Of a stretch of 64,000 nt of DNA, positions 1-11,171 are shown in pieces; within the stretch, counting starts at the first letter, position 1; each line of letters begins with the position of its first letter. The position numbers were made by a program, and so were the translations under genes. Source of the DNA: Phallusia mammillata (Eukaryota > Chordata > Ascidiacea > Phlebobranchia > Ascidiidae); the NCBI GenBank assembly GCA_003260075.1, contig QLIY01000181.1, positions 12,400 through 76,399 on the forward strand, read 5' to 3'. The notes under the pieces were generated by a model. The model was not told the origin of the DNA, ran no database searches, and was given only the letters and a program-made list of their open reading frames with translations.

Positions 1-54
1 CTTTTATTTTGTACATTTGGTTTTAAATAGACACTTTTGCCTTGGGAATATAGC

Positions 55-161
55 CATTGGTGGGATTCAGCCGGTTCGCACCAGTTCTATAGAACCGTCT
101 CACGAAATTTTATGAGATGAGCAAACTGGCTAGCAGGAAAAAAATTCGAATCCCACCACTG
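55..161. mobile_element. short hAT-like MITE
   Basis: Terminal inverted repeats CATTGGTGGGATTC and GAATCCCACCACTG bound a 107-bp element. It is flanked by near-identical 8-bp duplications (AATATAGC at 47-54, AATATAAC at 162-169). The CAG..CTG-type ends and 8-bp duplication are hAT hallmarks. It has no coding capacity. Confidence 0.8.
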
Positions 162-385
162 AATATAACCTGTAAAGATGTTAAAAGACCCAATTTTAAA
201 TGATCTTTGTATGGTTCAGTATCTCATATGTAGTGTATTGGGTAGGACTGAAAATGATTCGAATTGCAAGGTTGGGAAACACTGGTATAAGCCATACCTT
301 TAAGTAAATTAATCGATAGCATACATTTGTGTTCACAGTTTTGTGGACACACATTACAATTTAATCACTTTTCTTGTGTTTTAAG

Positions 386-460
386 GACGACTTTGAGGAC
401 TTTAATGGGCCAGATGCTGTCTATGCTGAACACACAGTTCCTATAAGACTTCGTTTCTGA
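386..460 (+). CDS. terminal exon of an unidentified gene (partial)
   Basis: A pyrimidine-rich tract (tcacttttcttgtgttttaag) precedes an open segment of 24 codons that ends in TGA at 458-460. The peptide begins DDFEDFNGPDAVY and ends TVPIRLRF. It is acidic at the start and basic/hydrophobic at the end, as expected of a real C-terminus rather than random AT-rich DNA. Upstream exons would lie before the window. I do not recognise the family. No canonical AATAAA was seen in the following 250 bases, which lowers confidence. Confidence 0.4.
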   Translation, partial: DDFEDFNGPDAVYAEHTVPIRLRF

Positions 461-790
461 TTACAATTTCCTACAACACAGTTCCTTCTATTTTCATAGC
501 CTTTTTTCTAACCTGGAGTCCTGTGTACTGCCCCTTTAAAACTTTCTAGATATGCAATACCATTATTTTTGGTTGCAAACTGTTACCTTACTGCTTAAAG
601 GGTCATCAATAACTAAGTTTACTCGTTAAAATCTATTTTAGTTTACATTTTTTGTGCAGCCCAAATAGTTTTTGTGTATTCTGGTCCATATAACAATCTA
701 TTGTACAAGACTAAAAGGCCATTTTACTGTGTTTTTGATATCATTTTCCTTGACACAGAGTACTTCATAAATGTTTTTTGTACTCTATAT

Positions 791-2150
791 CAGTGGTTCC
801 CAACCTATGGGTCACGACCCAAAGTTGGGTCGCCTGAAGATTCTGTTCGGTCGCCTGTTTTTTGTGACAATAAGAGGATTTATTCTTTGACTTCGTTTCG
901 TAGCGTTATTTTTTAATTTCCCAAGGTTAAATCAGGGTTCTTCAACGATGGGTATTTCGTCCAACGAGGGGTTGATGGTGACAGTTTTTAAAGTTGGGGG
1001 CGATATAAGCTTACAAGAACTGTGAAACTCAGCTAAATTTATCTTACAAGCAGATTTTATTCGTCTTGCAGACAAACACCAGGGACAAGGGGCGCATCAG
1101 CTTAAACGTGCTGCTATTTGGATATATATTTTTTACTGACGATTGATTGTGCTTTTTGTGATCTCGACAGCAAGGTTGGGCAATTAATTTGCCACATAGG
1201 TACACTTGTTGAGGCCATGTATGGTGACGGGTCATACTTTTTAAATACAACGCTAACGAGCTTTCCCTTAAACTTGTTTCGCTTTCACACTTCCTATAGG
1301 CCTAATAGCGCTTCCCAAACTGTGAAGTATGTTGGTAAATGTAGTGTAATTTGATGTTGAATGTATAGGATTCTCCTCTACAGTATAGGATTACCGTATA
1401 CCGTACAGCAGTGGTCGGCAACCCCTGACACGCGTGCCAACGTTGGGATGCGAGAGGGTTTTTCATGGCACGCCAACTGATTTGCATGTTTGTATTGAAG
1501 TAACGATTTAACCTGACACACTGCTTGTTTCTTGTTTTTACTATGACATTGTCTTAAAATTTAGCTTTATATGCACAATACACTCCGCTTTCTCTTTACT
1601 ATTAATAACTGCTGGCACGCACTACTATTATTTAGCAAAACGTTGGCACGCGAGGTCATTAACACATGGAAATAACCAGTAAATTAATTGGCACGCGTCG
1701 TGTAAAAGGTTGCCGACCCCTGCCGTATAGGAATGTATAGGATTCTCCTCTCCTCTAATGCCCCATTGTTTTCAACAAATGAAGGGCATTGTTTGCGCAT
1801 AATCGTAATATTATTTTGTCTATGATGTAACAAACTGTTTCAAATTGTTGCCCAAAAATAATTTCAAGACAACTTGGCGTAATAATGGTTAATTCTGTTT
1901 GTGACGTCAAATTGGCTGATAATGCTTTGAGTCAGCTCTGAAGTTCAGGCTAAATGGAAATGTTTTGAATAGTATTTGTTTGATTTTTAAAATTTTCCAA
2001 ACTGGCGTAATAATTTTCGAAAGCTTTTCTGATTCAGTAACAAAAATACAACCGAAATGGAAAGAATACATGCCCATGGGTCGCGGGACATCACAAAACA
2101 ACATTTTGGGAAGTATTTGGGTCGCGTCAAAAAAAGGTTGGGAACCACTG
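791..2150. mobile_element. hAT-like element with nested MITE
   Basis: Ends CAGTGGTTCCCAACCTATGGGTC and its approximate inverse GGTTGGGAACCACTG bound about 1.36 kb. No transposase frame is visible. The element at 1409-1723 is inserted inside it. No clear outer target duplication was found, so the outer limits rest on the inverted termini. Confidence 0.65.
1409..1723. mobile_element. hAT MITE nested in the 791-2150 element
   Basis: Inverted termini CAGTGGTCGGCAACCCCTGACACGCG and CGCGTCGTGTAAAAGGTTGCCGACCCCTG are flanked by 8-bp duplications CCGTACAG (1401-1408) and CCGTATAG (1724-1731, one mismatch). Non-coding. Confidence 0.8.
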
Positions 2151-2222
2151 ACTTAGACCACCCAAACATCAGCATTTATTTCATACACCAAAACATTTAT
2201 CTCAAATATACTCTACTTAGAC

Positions 2223-2677
2223 CAGTGGTTCTCAAACTTTTTCATCATTTTTTCAAAACGGTCCCATTCCCATTATTTCGAGGGCTCGCGGTCCTTAAGC
2301 CTAAATGTGCATTTCAGAAAAATGAAAGTTGATTGCAGGACTTTTGGCTACTTATGCAAAAATGCGTATAATAAAGATCCAAAGACAGCATGTGACATCA
2401 CAGACAAGACAAAAACATTACGGTTGTGCACGAACAACTGTATTTTTGTTAATGGNATTGTGCGCGAACAAGTGCATTTTTGTTAGTTGTTATGCAATAA
2501 AGGCTATTGTTTAGCAATGGAAGCAGTCGATTCTCAATTCTACCTTGATTTAAACTTATTTAGTGGCACAAACTGATGCCAAATAAGATTATAGAATTAC
2601 TTCAACCTTTTCGTGGTCCTCCTAAAATTGTCTCATGAACCCCAAAAGGACTGCGGACCCCAGTTTGAAAACTGCTG
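2223..2677. mobile_element. hAT MITE
   Basis: Begins CAGTGGTTCTCAAACTTT and ends CAGTTTGAAAACTGCTG. Flanks are ACTTAGAC before and ACATAGAC after (8-bp duplication, one mismatch). A single N at 2456 sits between two similar stretches. Related copies occur at 28301-28634 and 56764-57080. Confidence 0.75.
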
Positions 2678-4930
2678 ACATAGACACACAAACATCAGCA
2701 TTCATTTCATACACCAAATCATTTATATATCATTTATGTATCTTAAAAAATTGTGCAAACTTTAGGTTTGCTTTCATACCTTGCTTTAACAATGCATCAT
2801 TTGAAGTTGTGGGAGCATTGTGATAGTGATGTTCATGTACATCACCAAAGTAGTACTTTGAAGGCAACTCATTAGGTTTTTTACTCATACCTAGTATTGT
2901 TAAGAGTGTGGTCTACAATAAAAAATAATAAACTTTACAAAATCATTCATGTTTAAAGTGCACTTTAAAATCACATTTAAACAAATATTGCCTATCTCCT
3001 TGTTACAGGGAATAGGTCCTAAAATCCTCACACACAGTATTGGGGCACGCACCAGAAATATTGCGACCTACTAGCTATCTGTTTGTTCGATTAGAGTGTA
3101 AGCTAATTAGCACTGACTGAATTGAGAGATTCTATATGTTATACAACAGGTCGCCAGTGAGTTCTATTTTACCGCTGTGATGAGTCTTATTTATTCTCAG
3201 TTGCCTATCCTGAAGTAAAGTGCAACGCCACTGCATTTTATATGGTTAGAATTATATTTAGCAAAAGACCGGATCAGAAATTTAGCAAAGAGACATGGAA
3301 TTCAGCGAACTACAACGTAAACGAGAAATGCACAGTGGAGTTTTAACTCCAAATTTTACACTTCATATATATATACTGAAAACGAGAGAGCAATATTTGA
3401 AAAATGAGAGAGAAAAGCATTTACTCGAGAGAAGAAGTTCTCAGTTACACTTGAGTTGGCACCGATAATGCGACTTTAGTTAGCAGTTCTTGCGAATCAT
3501 AAAACATTTTGTACAAACCAAATACTACGAAATCGCGTTTTGAAAGACGTTGATCTTAAAACAAAAGACCATTCACCTAGAGATGCTGACTGGACAACTA
3601 CATGCGCTTAACTACATAACCGAATATAAAAGGGATGAGGGTTCTGAGTGTTTATGGCGTTTGTGGCTATTTGTGTGACCAAGTTCTTGTTGCTTATTTC
3701 AAATGTTCCTTTGACTTGTATACCGTGTTTTATCATAAAATGATGTAATTAACACACAGTCTGCTTTAAACTTCATTAAAATATGTTACATTCCAATCTG
3801 TATTTTGTTTATTCAATTATTTATCACATGTTATGATTGTTACAAAATTCTGATCAATAACAACAGCAAATAGTAGTAAAAATTCTAAACCCAGGTTTAC
3901 AAAATTAAAATTCCAATTTTAGAAATTTAGTTTCTGCTCTGTATACCTATTCTGTCACATCCAAGAAACTGCATTACTATCAGTGTTTACTATCAGAATA
4001 TACATCACAACAAGTTGCCCAGAAAATTATAATAAGTATTGTCACTCATTATTATTCGGTAACAAAACTATTTTTGCTGTATGACATTCTCTGTTATTAC
4101 ACCATGTCGGACATCTATTGGGAGCTGCACTTAAATACACACCGACACACAGCGAGCTTCATTCTAAAACTGATCGTGGGTTAATTAAAATATTTGGGCA
4201 TTTCAATGATTTTATTGTGGCAAACCACTTTGAGTTTGATTTAAATTAAAATTAGTTTCAATATCATATTTCGAATAACCTACATGCGATTTAGGTACTT
4301 ATTAGACACAAGGAAGTCATTACTTAACTTCACACTTACGTCAATCCAAAAGACTTTCTTCTCTCTCTCTGAATCTGTACTTCTGGGCTGGCGATAAAGT
4401 TAGGAGATGATTCACGTTCACGTCATGAAGTGTTTCCGGTTTTCCCGGTAAGGGAATTCCCCGGATACAAATTTAGATTTTACAGCGCTGAGCGCAGCCG
4501 CAGCAATGGTGGCAAGAAGAAATCAGAAAAAAAACATAAAAAGAAGTTTTTGTACCCAAGTTTAAATATCGTAATAGTTATCTTGCAAAAAGCGTTAATT
4601 TTGCGAATAAATAGACACTATTGCATTCGTGCGTGACCCTAGTCGAGGTTATTCGCTGCAGCAATGTGCAGGTCAATATAATCCATTACTTCGCAGGAGG
4701 TATGAATTTAAAAATAGATAATCCTGAGCTTTAATCGCCCTATTTGTGGAACCTCTCTAAACAACATTTTTATCACAATTAAGTAGCTACGCCTTGTCTA
4801 CCACATTTTGAGTTGTAAAAACAAATATCTCCATGGACGACCATACGCTTATTTTCGTTTGTTCTGTTTTATTTAAATTAATAAGACACAGTGACGGAAC
4901 ATAAAAATGAACAAGGGCAGAAAAGGCGGG
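2678..4930. other. intergenic, no gene seen
   Basis: AT-rich sequence downstream of the fringe stop codon (fringe is on the - strand). I see no splice-bounded open frame or RNA gene here. Short open frames, such as one near 4430-4636, have no recognisable features. Confidence 0.5.
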
Positions 4931-7900
4931 TTACGTGTTGATCTTGCACACATGGGCAGTGGGTTCCAGTATACAATGCAGGGAAATAAATCTTGTCGGG
5001 TCTCGCGCTTCATCGAAAGGTTGAGTTAATGAAATACGATTTTTCGGATCACCGTTGATTCGATAGCTCAAAGAAACCTTAGTAACAACCATATAAGGCA
5101 GGGTTACAATCTAATTTATATAAAATAAACATAGAGCAGTAGTATAAGGATGTTTTAAATACCACAAACTCGATTTCCAAAACAGCAACAAACAATTACG
5201 ACAGTGGCTTGGTATGCAGTTAATATACATATTAACTCTTTGTTTGCATAGATCATAGTACATCAGGTATATTGAAAGCTTCATACCGAATAAGCCAAGC
5301 ATATATGGCAAAGCATAGGCTGGAAAAATCTCGACTGGGGTGGACTACACATCTTCAGTGGTAAGACCATCGGAAATCGAATCACAAACACAGTTGGTAG
5401 AGCGTGAGTGTCATAAAGGCTCTTGTCCTGGGTTCGAATCCCACCACAGGCTCGATTTTGTATGCCTTGCCATATGTAGGAATGCTTAGTGACCGACTGA
5501 TTCGGTACGGAGCCATCAATAGGCCTGGCGTATAGTATGATTCAGACACAAGTGTACCGTGCAGAGTTGCAAGTCGGGCCTGGTTCGGGCCTGGTTCGGG
5601 CCGGGTTCGGGCTTAGGTTTTGTGAGAAAACGGGCCTGACTTTACGTTCCGTGTCCGCCATTTTTTAAAATAAAATCATTCAGATAAGTAACATGTCTCT
5701 GGCTTTGATCAATACTACTCTAAAACGTATTGTTTACCCCATTGTCTACTATTGTTTATTGTGTTTGTTGTCTTTCTCTTTTTTCTTTCTCATCCTTTGT
5801 TGCAAGGCTTTCGTGGATAGGCCCAGTCAATCAAAATTTCGGGCCTAANTGGATAGGCCTGTCAATCAAAATTTCGGGCCTAAACGGGCTTCTCAAAAAC
5901 GTTTCGGGTTCGGGCCGGGCTTCGGGCTTATACTTTCGGGTTCGGGCTCAGATTTCGGGCCCGCTGCAACTCTGGTACCGTGATCTCTGGTCTGCATCTA
6001 CGCTCACGCGGTCACGGCTGATCCCAGTATTGAATTTATGTTAATACCGTATCAGTTTATGGTGATCTTACGTCCTATAGGTTTACCTGAGTATTCATGG
6101 TTTTTGTTGGCAGTTCATGTAGCAACTCCAAATGTGAATGAAGAAGATTGGATTGCGTAAGCTTTACTCCGAGTCTGTTGTTTATCACAAAACCCAATGT
6201 ACAGTCGTCAGGAGCTCGCAGTTGACTGGAAGTTTCTACGAATTTGCCGTTGCTGAAAAAATAAATTTGATTATTTTATTTGAAACCGATTCTTTAGGCC
6301 TACACATATGTTCAATCAAATATATTAATTCTTTCTAAGTTTAAAAACTGTTCATATTGTATACTATAGTAAACATTTATTTCGGTAAATATTTTGTTGA
6401 AAATGACAAAACCTTATACCTGCACCAAGGAGCCATCTTTGCTGCCAAAGCTGCTGAAATACACAATCCTGCCCCTCCAGTCGCAAACCAAAAATCCACC
6501 TTGGTGCCATTGTAAACGCTCTGATAAAACAAACGAAATAATGTTGCACAGCACACAACACGAGAGAGAAATTTGCATCTTTTCAGTGAAATGGTTGTAT
6601 TCAACTTTTAAACCAAAAATAACTTGAACCAAAAATATACTAAAAATGATTGATACTTTTAATATCTAGACATAAACAACAGCACATTAGATAAAAAAAT
6701 CACACTAAAATTTCCCTATGTTTTACAATGATGACAAGAATCAATGAGCTTAAACGAGGGAAGTTAAATAGAATAATCGTACGTGAAACGGATGATTGAG
6801 ACTAGCACGGCCGATGTAAACGTCATCTCTCCAATCATAGTTGAGCAACATTTTGACCAACTGGTAGGTATTGACATAGTTGTCGTCGTCAAAATGACAC
6901 CACCATCTACAATACATTGAATTTAACCAATTGTGAAAAACAAGTGTTACCAAATGTCCTTCAAAAACTAAAAGTCGAACTGCCCTGTTAGTGGCTCCAT
7001 GCATTACCAGAAAAGGGTCATATTTCATGCGAACTTTGATGTCGACTGTACCAGCACTTCATTGTCAAACGGGCGTGAAGTTGGCAAGACAAAACGATTG
7101 TAAAAATTGGTCATTAGTACCTTTTCTTTGAAGAGATGAACGCATCATATTCTGCCCCCATCTTGCAAGTAAGGTCATGTCTGAAAAAGTATGAACAGTT
7201 TGATCAGACGCCTAAAAGGTATTTTAAATCTTATTTAAGGAAATTGGAAAAGCGTATCTACTCAAGTTGCCTAAAATGTACAATAAAACCATGGATTCAA
7301 CTTAGAACCTGAACACATTCCTAAGTTGTTTGACCTGTCAGGTTGCTAATGGACATTTAGTGTACTCCACATGCAATTGTTGCCACACAAACAAAAGACA
7401 ATGTAGAGCGCGCGTCACTCAAGCAATTAAAACGATTTTACCAGGCACATTAAAATCCATTTCCGTATTGTTAAAGAACCGATAACAAACACAAAATAGC
7501 AAATGGGTTTAAGACATGATGGTTGCAATTAAGTGTTTACAGAGACACAATCACAGTTAAGTCAAACACACCACAAATTTAAAATCTAAACCTTTGTTAA
7601 ATAGGCTACGATCAAAAAGGTAAAACGTCGTAAATATTTCCAAGTAGCCTACGACAATATCCTTTATTTTGTCACAATTAACAAAGAAAAGTTTGCGCAC
7701 AATCCTGATGTTTTTGTTTTGTCGGTAACTCTGTATGTCACAAATTGCCATGCGTTGATTTATATGTATCATTTTGCAAAACTATAGCATAAACTCTGCA
7801 TCTTGCTTTAGAAATGCGAAATTTAACCATTGTTTGTTAACTCAAGTTTTTGTTTTCTAAAATATGCATTAAGCTTGATGCACGGCGAGTCCTCGAACGG

Positions 7901-10900
7901 AAGTTTATACAATCGATTTCTGTTAATGATCTAATTTTACCTTGTGTGACTATCGCTACATCCCGTGTTGATAAGATGGCCACCTGTAAACAAACAAACA
8001 TCATATTACCACAAATTTTAAGTCAATTTGTTTGTTTTTTTAGTTACCGACCTGTCAGCTGCTGATACTCCTGATCATCTGTGTCGGTGAAAAAGTAAGT
8101 CTGAAAACATAACGCAAAGATAAGGATATGAATGCATGCTATGGAGTGGTTAACTATTTGCCACATTTTGACAAAAATAAAATAGCATAACAACGTCGTT
8201 TTTGTGCTAATGTTTCGATAAATATATTATCAAGATAATAAATTAGGAACCCCTCAATCATGGTTATGTTTTAACGTATTGAACCTGATTTAGTTCTTTT
8301 TTAAAGTCCAACGCACGCCATAGCTCTTTCTTATACCATTGCTATCTCTTGTATGTATTTACTCATCAATGACATTATTCAGATAGTTTGTAGTAAATGT
8401 CGTTTGATGAAACATGGAATTGTAGAGTGTTAATCGTGTGTTTTGCCAAGAAAAAAAAAAATCGATAACACGTTTGCATTTGAAAGCTATGGTATGCGAG
8501 TGGCAAATTCCTATAGATCAGACATTTACCAGTAGTTTTTAAATGAGATTTAAGTAGTGGATTAAATAGATCAAAACAAATATTTTCACATGTTTAGCTG
8601 CATCGTTTATTTAAGTCTGCAGTTTAGTGAGTCAAGCCAAACCAAGTCTAATTTCAGGCAAACTGGCAGCCTGAAGGAAAATTGGCAGTCATCAGAGAGA
8701 TTAATTGAGAAACGACCTGTCGCAATTAGAGTTTCCTCAGTTTTATTAAAACGCCGGCTCGACTGTGGTGTTATTTTCACTGTTCCGGTTTGCGTCCATT
8801 GTGTACAGCCATCACAGCACAAGACGATCAGGTAGTTTTTATTTGAAACTCTATCGCTTCGGTCAGCTGGGTGGGGATTGGAACGCGCGTTTGTTTTAAC
8901 CCCGTCCGTTCTGGACAAAAGAATCAATTTAAAGTCAGCTTTTCGTGGGTGTTGGTTTTCCTGGTCGTCCGCCTGTGTCTCCCATCAAAGCCTTTTTAGG
9001 TAAACCAAATACAAACAAAGTGCGCGTGTTTTAATTTGGCGTAAGTTCATCAAGACGTTTTTTGTGAGAAACAAGTGTTCGTTTGTTTAAGCCGAGTGCT
9101 CAAAAAGCATCCTTTCTTACTGGAATGTAACGCATTTCGTCATTGTGTTTTGTTTGACATTGTGTAAGTTCACAAAATTCAAAAACCTTACATAAATTAC
9201 GCCACCAACCTATGCGCAAGGTGCAATTTTCTTTTGTCCCAAACGGTGGTCTCTGAATACACTTTATAAATACACAGAGCGGCTTTTACGAATAGGAGAT
9301 CAGAGGCAATTATTACCCGCTCGCGAAACCGGGAAGGGGCGACAACAAAATAACAATCTGGCAGCCAACGTTCCCACAATTGTGTATCGGGCTCATAAAC
9401 CACAAACTGTAAATTACTCCGCTTCGGCATCAGCTGTCGACCATGCGTTGGTTTTATAACCCGTGCGTCCGGCAATAATTGTCATGATTATCCTGTCGCG
9501 CTAAAAGCTTCGAAAGCAGCAGTAAAATGGGACAGGGTCGAGGTTTAACTGTATAGAAATTAAGTTGATTTAACATTTTAACATAATGGAGCACACGACT
9601 GTACACAACAAAATGGTTTTGTAAAAAGGCTAAAACAGAAATATTTGTACGAATCCTGCCAAAAAGGACAACTATACAAATGAGGTTTATTGGCCAAGCA
9701 AAGTGCGATGTAGGATCGAAAACCAAACATTTTAGTTATGTGTAATTTACGATCTCTAGGCATTCAAAATGGTTTCACAACTAGTTTAGAGAAGAAATAA
9801 ATGCGTCTTTGGGATTATTCACGTCACATGGACCCGATGGCACTATTGTATTGTCACACCCTTAAAATCGTTCCAACTGTCCAAAGGAGAATGCGTGCGA
9901 ATGCCGAAAAACTTCCCTTGTTCAAACAATCTTCACGAGGTAATACTATATACTTTTGTCTCATGACAGAAGCGACATATAATCAGCGCCTAGAAATACA
10001 CTTTAGCTACGGAAGTGTGCTTATCTATACTCGTTTGTAAGCACGAATAATCAAAACATACTTTTCATTAATATGACCCACGTTGAAGCGCAGAGCGGTA
10101 GGTAAAGTTTGTAAATTAGTACGTCAACCAGCGCACTATGTTTGATTAGTTCTTGCTCGTACAAGAAAAATAGAAACTGTTTACCGCGGACAATAAAAAG
10201 TATAGTCATTCTTTATATTTTATATCTTACTTGTCAAATCGGGGTAAGGACAAATATTACTGTTTCGTTACGCAACGAATCTTAGAAGATATTGTTCAGA
10301 TTTAGGTCGTGACGTCAAATACTACGATTCGATGAGTTGTCCTGTATTTAGTTGTTTGAGCTGGCCAATTTACGGGAAAGCGACGACCCTTTTCCAAGAA
10401 ACACATCTGTTTGAGGCCAATGAAAGTACCCAAACTTTAATTTGTTGTATTAACAGCAGCAAACTAAGCGATTAAAGCAGCGAGTCCTGATTACATGCCA
10501 AAATGTGAAATCTTAAGCCGGGGATAGATAACTTTTTTGGATTCATACCCTGATAAAGAATGAAAGCAAGCAAGACCAGGTGCACAAACCAACAACAGGA
10601 TTGTTTTTTTAGCGCGCAGACGTGTTCCGCAAAAAGAGATGGCAATTATCGAATAGTTTTGCGATTGCGTTATTGATTTAAGCGAAGAGATGTTAGTTCC
10701 CAAGAAAGTTGTATTACCAACTGCTTGTAGTGTAACGCAGGTTTACGAAAAGGTACAACGCAATGTTACCTGTGGTCTCGCTTTGCTGAACCAGGTGTCG
10801 AGTATCACTTGCAACCTTGTGCGGTGAAATTTCCCAGACGTCTTGACGCTGATGAAAATATCACTCAGTGTTATCACTCGCGAAAAATCGTCAATTTCCT

Positions 10901-11171
10901 TGAGGTTTTTGCCTTCATTGGAATCAGTTTCTTGCTTAAACAGGACATTGTCGTTTTGACCCCAATCCGAGCGCACCTCGAGAAAATAGTCCAAGTTTTC
11001 TTGTAGCGATGTTATTCGTCTGCTTCTAATTGCACTAAAGCGAAAATGTGGCGAATCACCTTCTTGGTGACTGTTTAACTTTTCAGAACCGTCCTCTTGC
11101 GCAAAGTAGAAAACACAGCAATAAATAAGACCACAGAAGCACACGGCAAGCTTCAGCGCTCGCAACTTCAT
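4931..11171 (-). CDS. fng: Fringe: O-fucosylpeptide 3-beta-N-acetylglucosaminyltransferase, 8 exons
   Basis: Fringe enzymes add GlcNAc to O-fucose on Notch EGF repeats in the Golgi. Exons in transcript order: 10770-11171, 8052-8100, 7941-7983, 7121-7180, 6783-6906, 6420-6520, 6087-6252, 4931-5077. All phases agree and give 363 aa, close to the family's 320-410. Residues about 8-24 form a signal anchor. Family blocks appear in order: [51 protein letters not shown], then [12 protein letters not shown] with the metal-binding [43 protein letters not shown], and in the last exon VSLSY and [10 protein letters not shown]. Exon 2 ends at ACAG|GTCGGT, chosen because the alternative donor two bases on breaks phase. 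Oddity: the last exon lacks the usual YGMFENK and PDTPWCP wording. The first intron is 2.7 kb; intron 7 contains a SINE and a MITE. I cannot say which vertebrate paralogue is closest. Confidence 0.93.
5385..6041 (+). mobile_element. tRNA-derived SINE (interrupted by a MITE)
   Basis: A tRNA-like head carries an A-box-like TTGGTAGAGCGTGAG near 5395 and a B box GGTTCGAATCC at 5431-5441. A family tail follows (GATTCGGTA..., then GGTCTGCATC..., ending TTGAATTTATGTT). The tail is split by the MITE at 5562-5974. Related copies: 16055-16215, 23798-23940, and a tail piece at 15810-15960. The SINE lies in the last intron of fringe. Confidence 0.65.
5562..5974. mobile_element. hAT-like MITE inserted in a SINE
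   Basis: Ends CAGAGTTGCAAGTCGGGCC and GGGCCCGCTGCAACTCTG are flanked by a perfect 8-bp duplication GTACCGTG (5554-5561 and 5975-5982). The interior is rich in repeated TTCGGGC words. A single N at 5849 separates a local duplication and is probably an assembly join. Related sequence begins at 63782 and near 60026. Confidence 0.88.

Noticed and set aside
5388-5453. Functional tRNA gene
   Set aside because: A and B boxes are present but no intact cloverleaf could be drawn, and a family tail follows, so it is a SINE head.
8607-8927. 106-codon open frame (- strand) in fringe intron 1 as a possible extra exon
   Set aside because: Exons 1 and 2 join in phase and match the family continuously (LDTW...TYFFTD), leaving no room for it.
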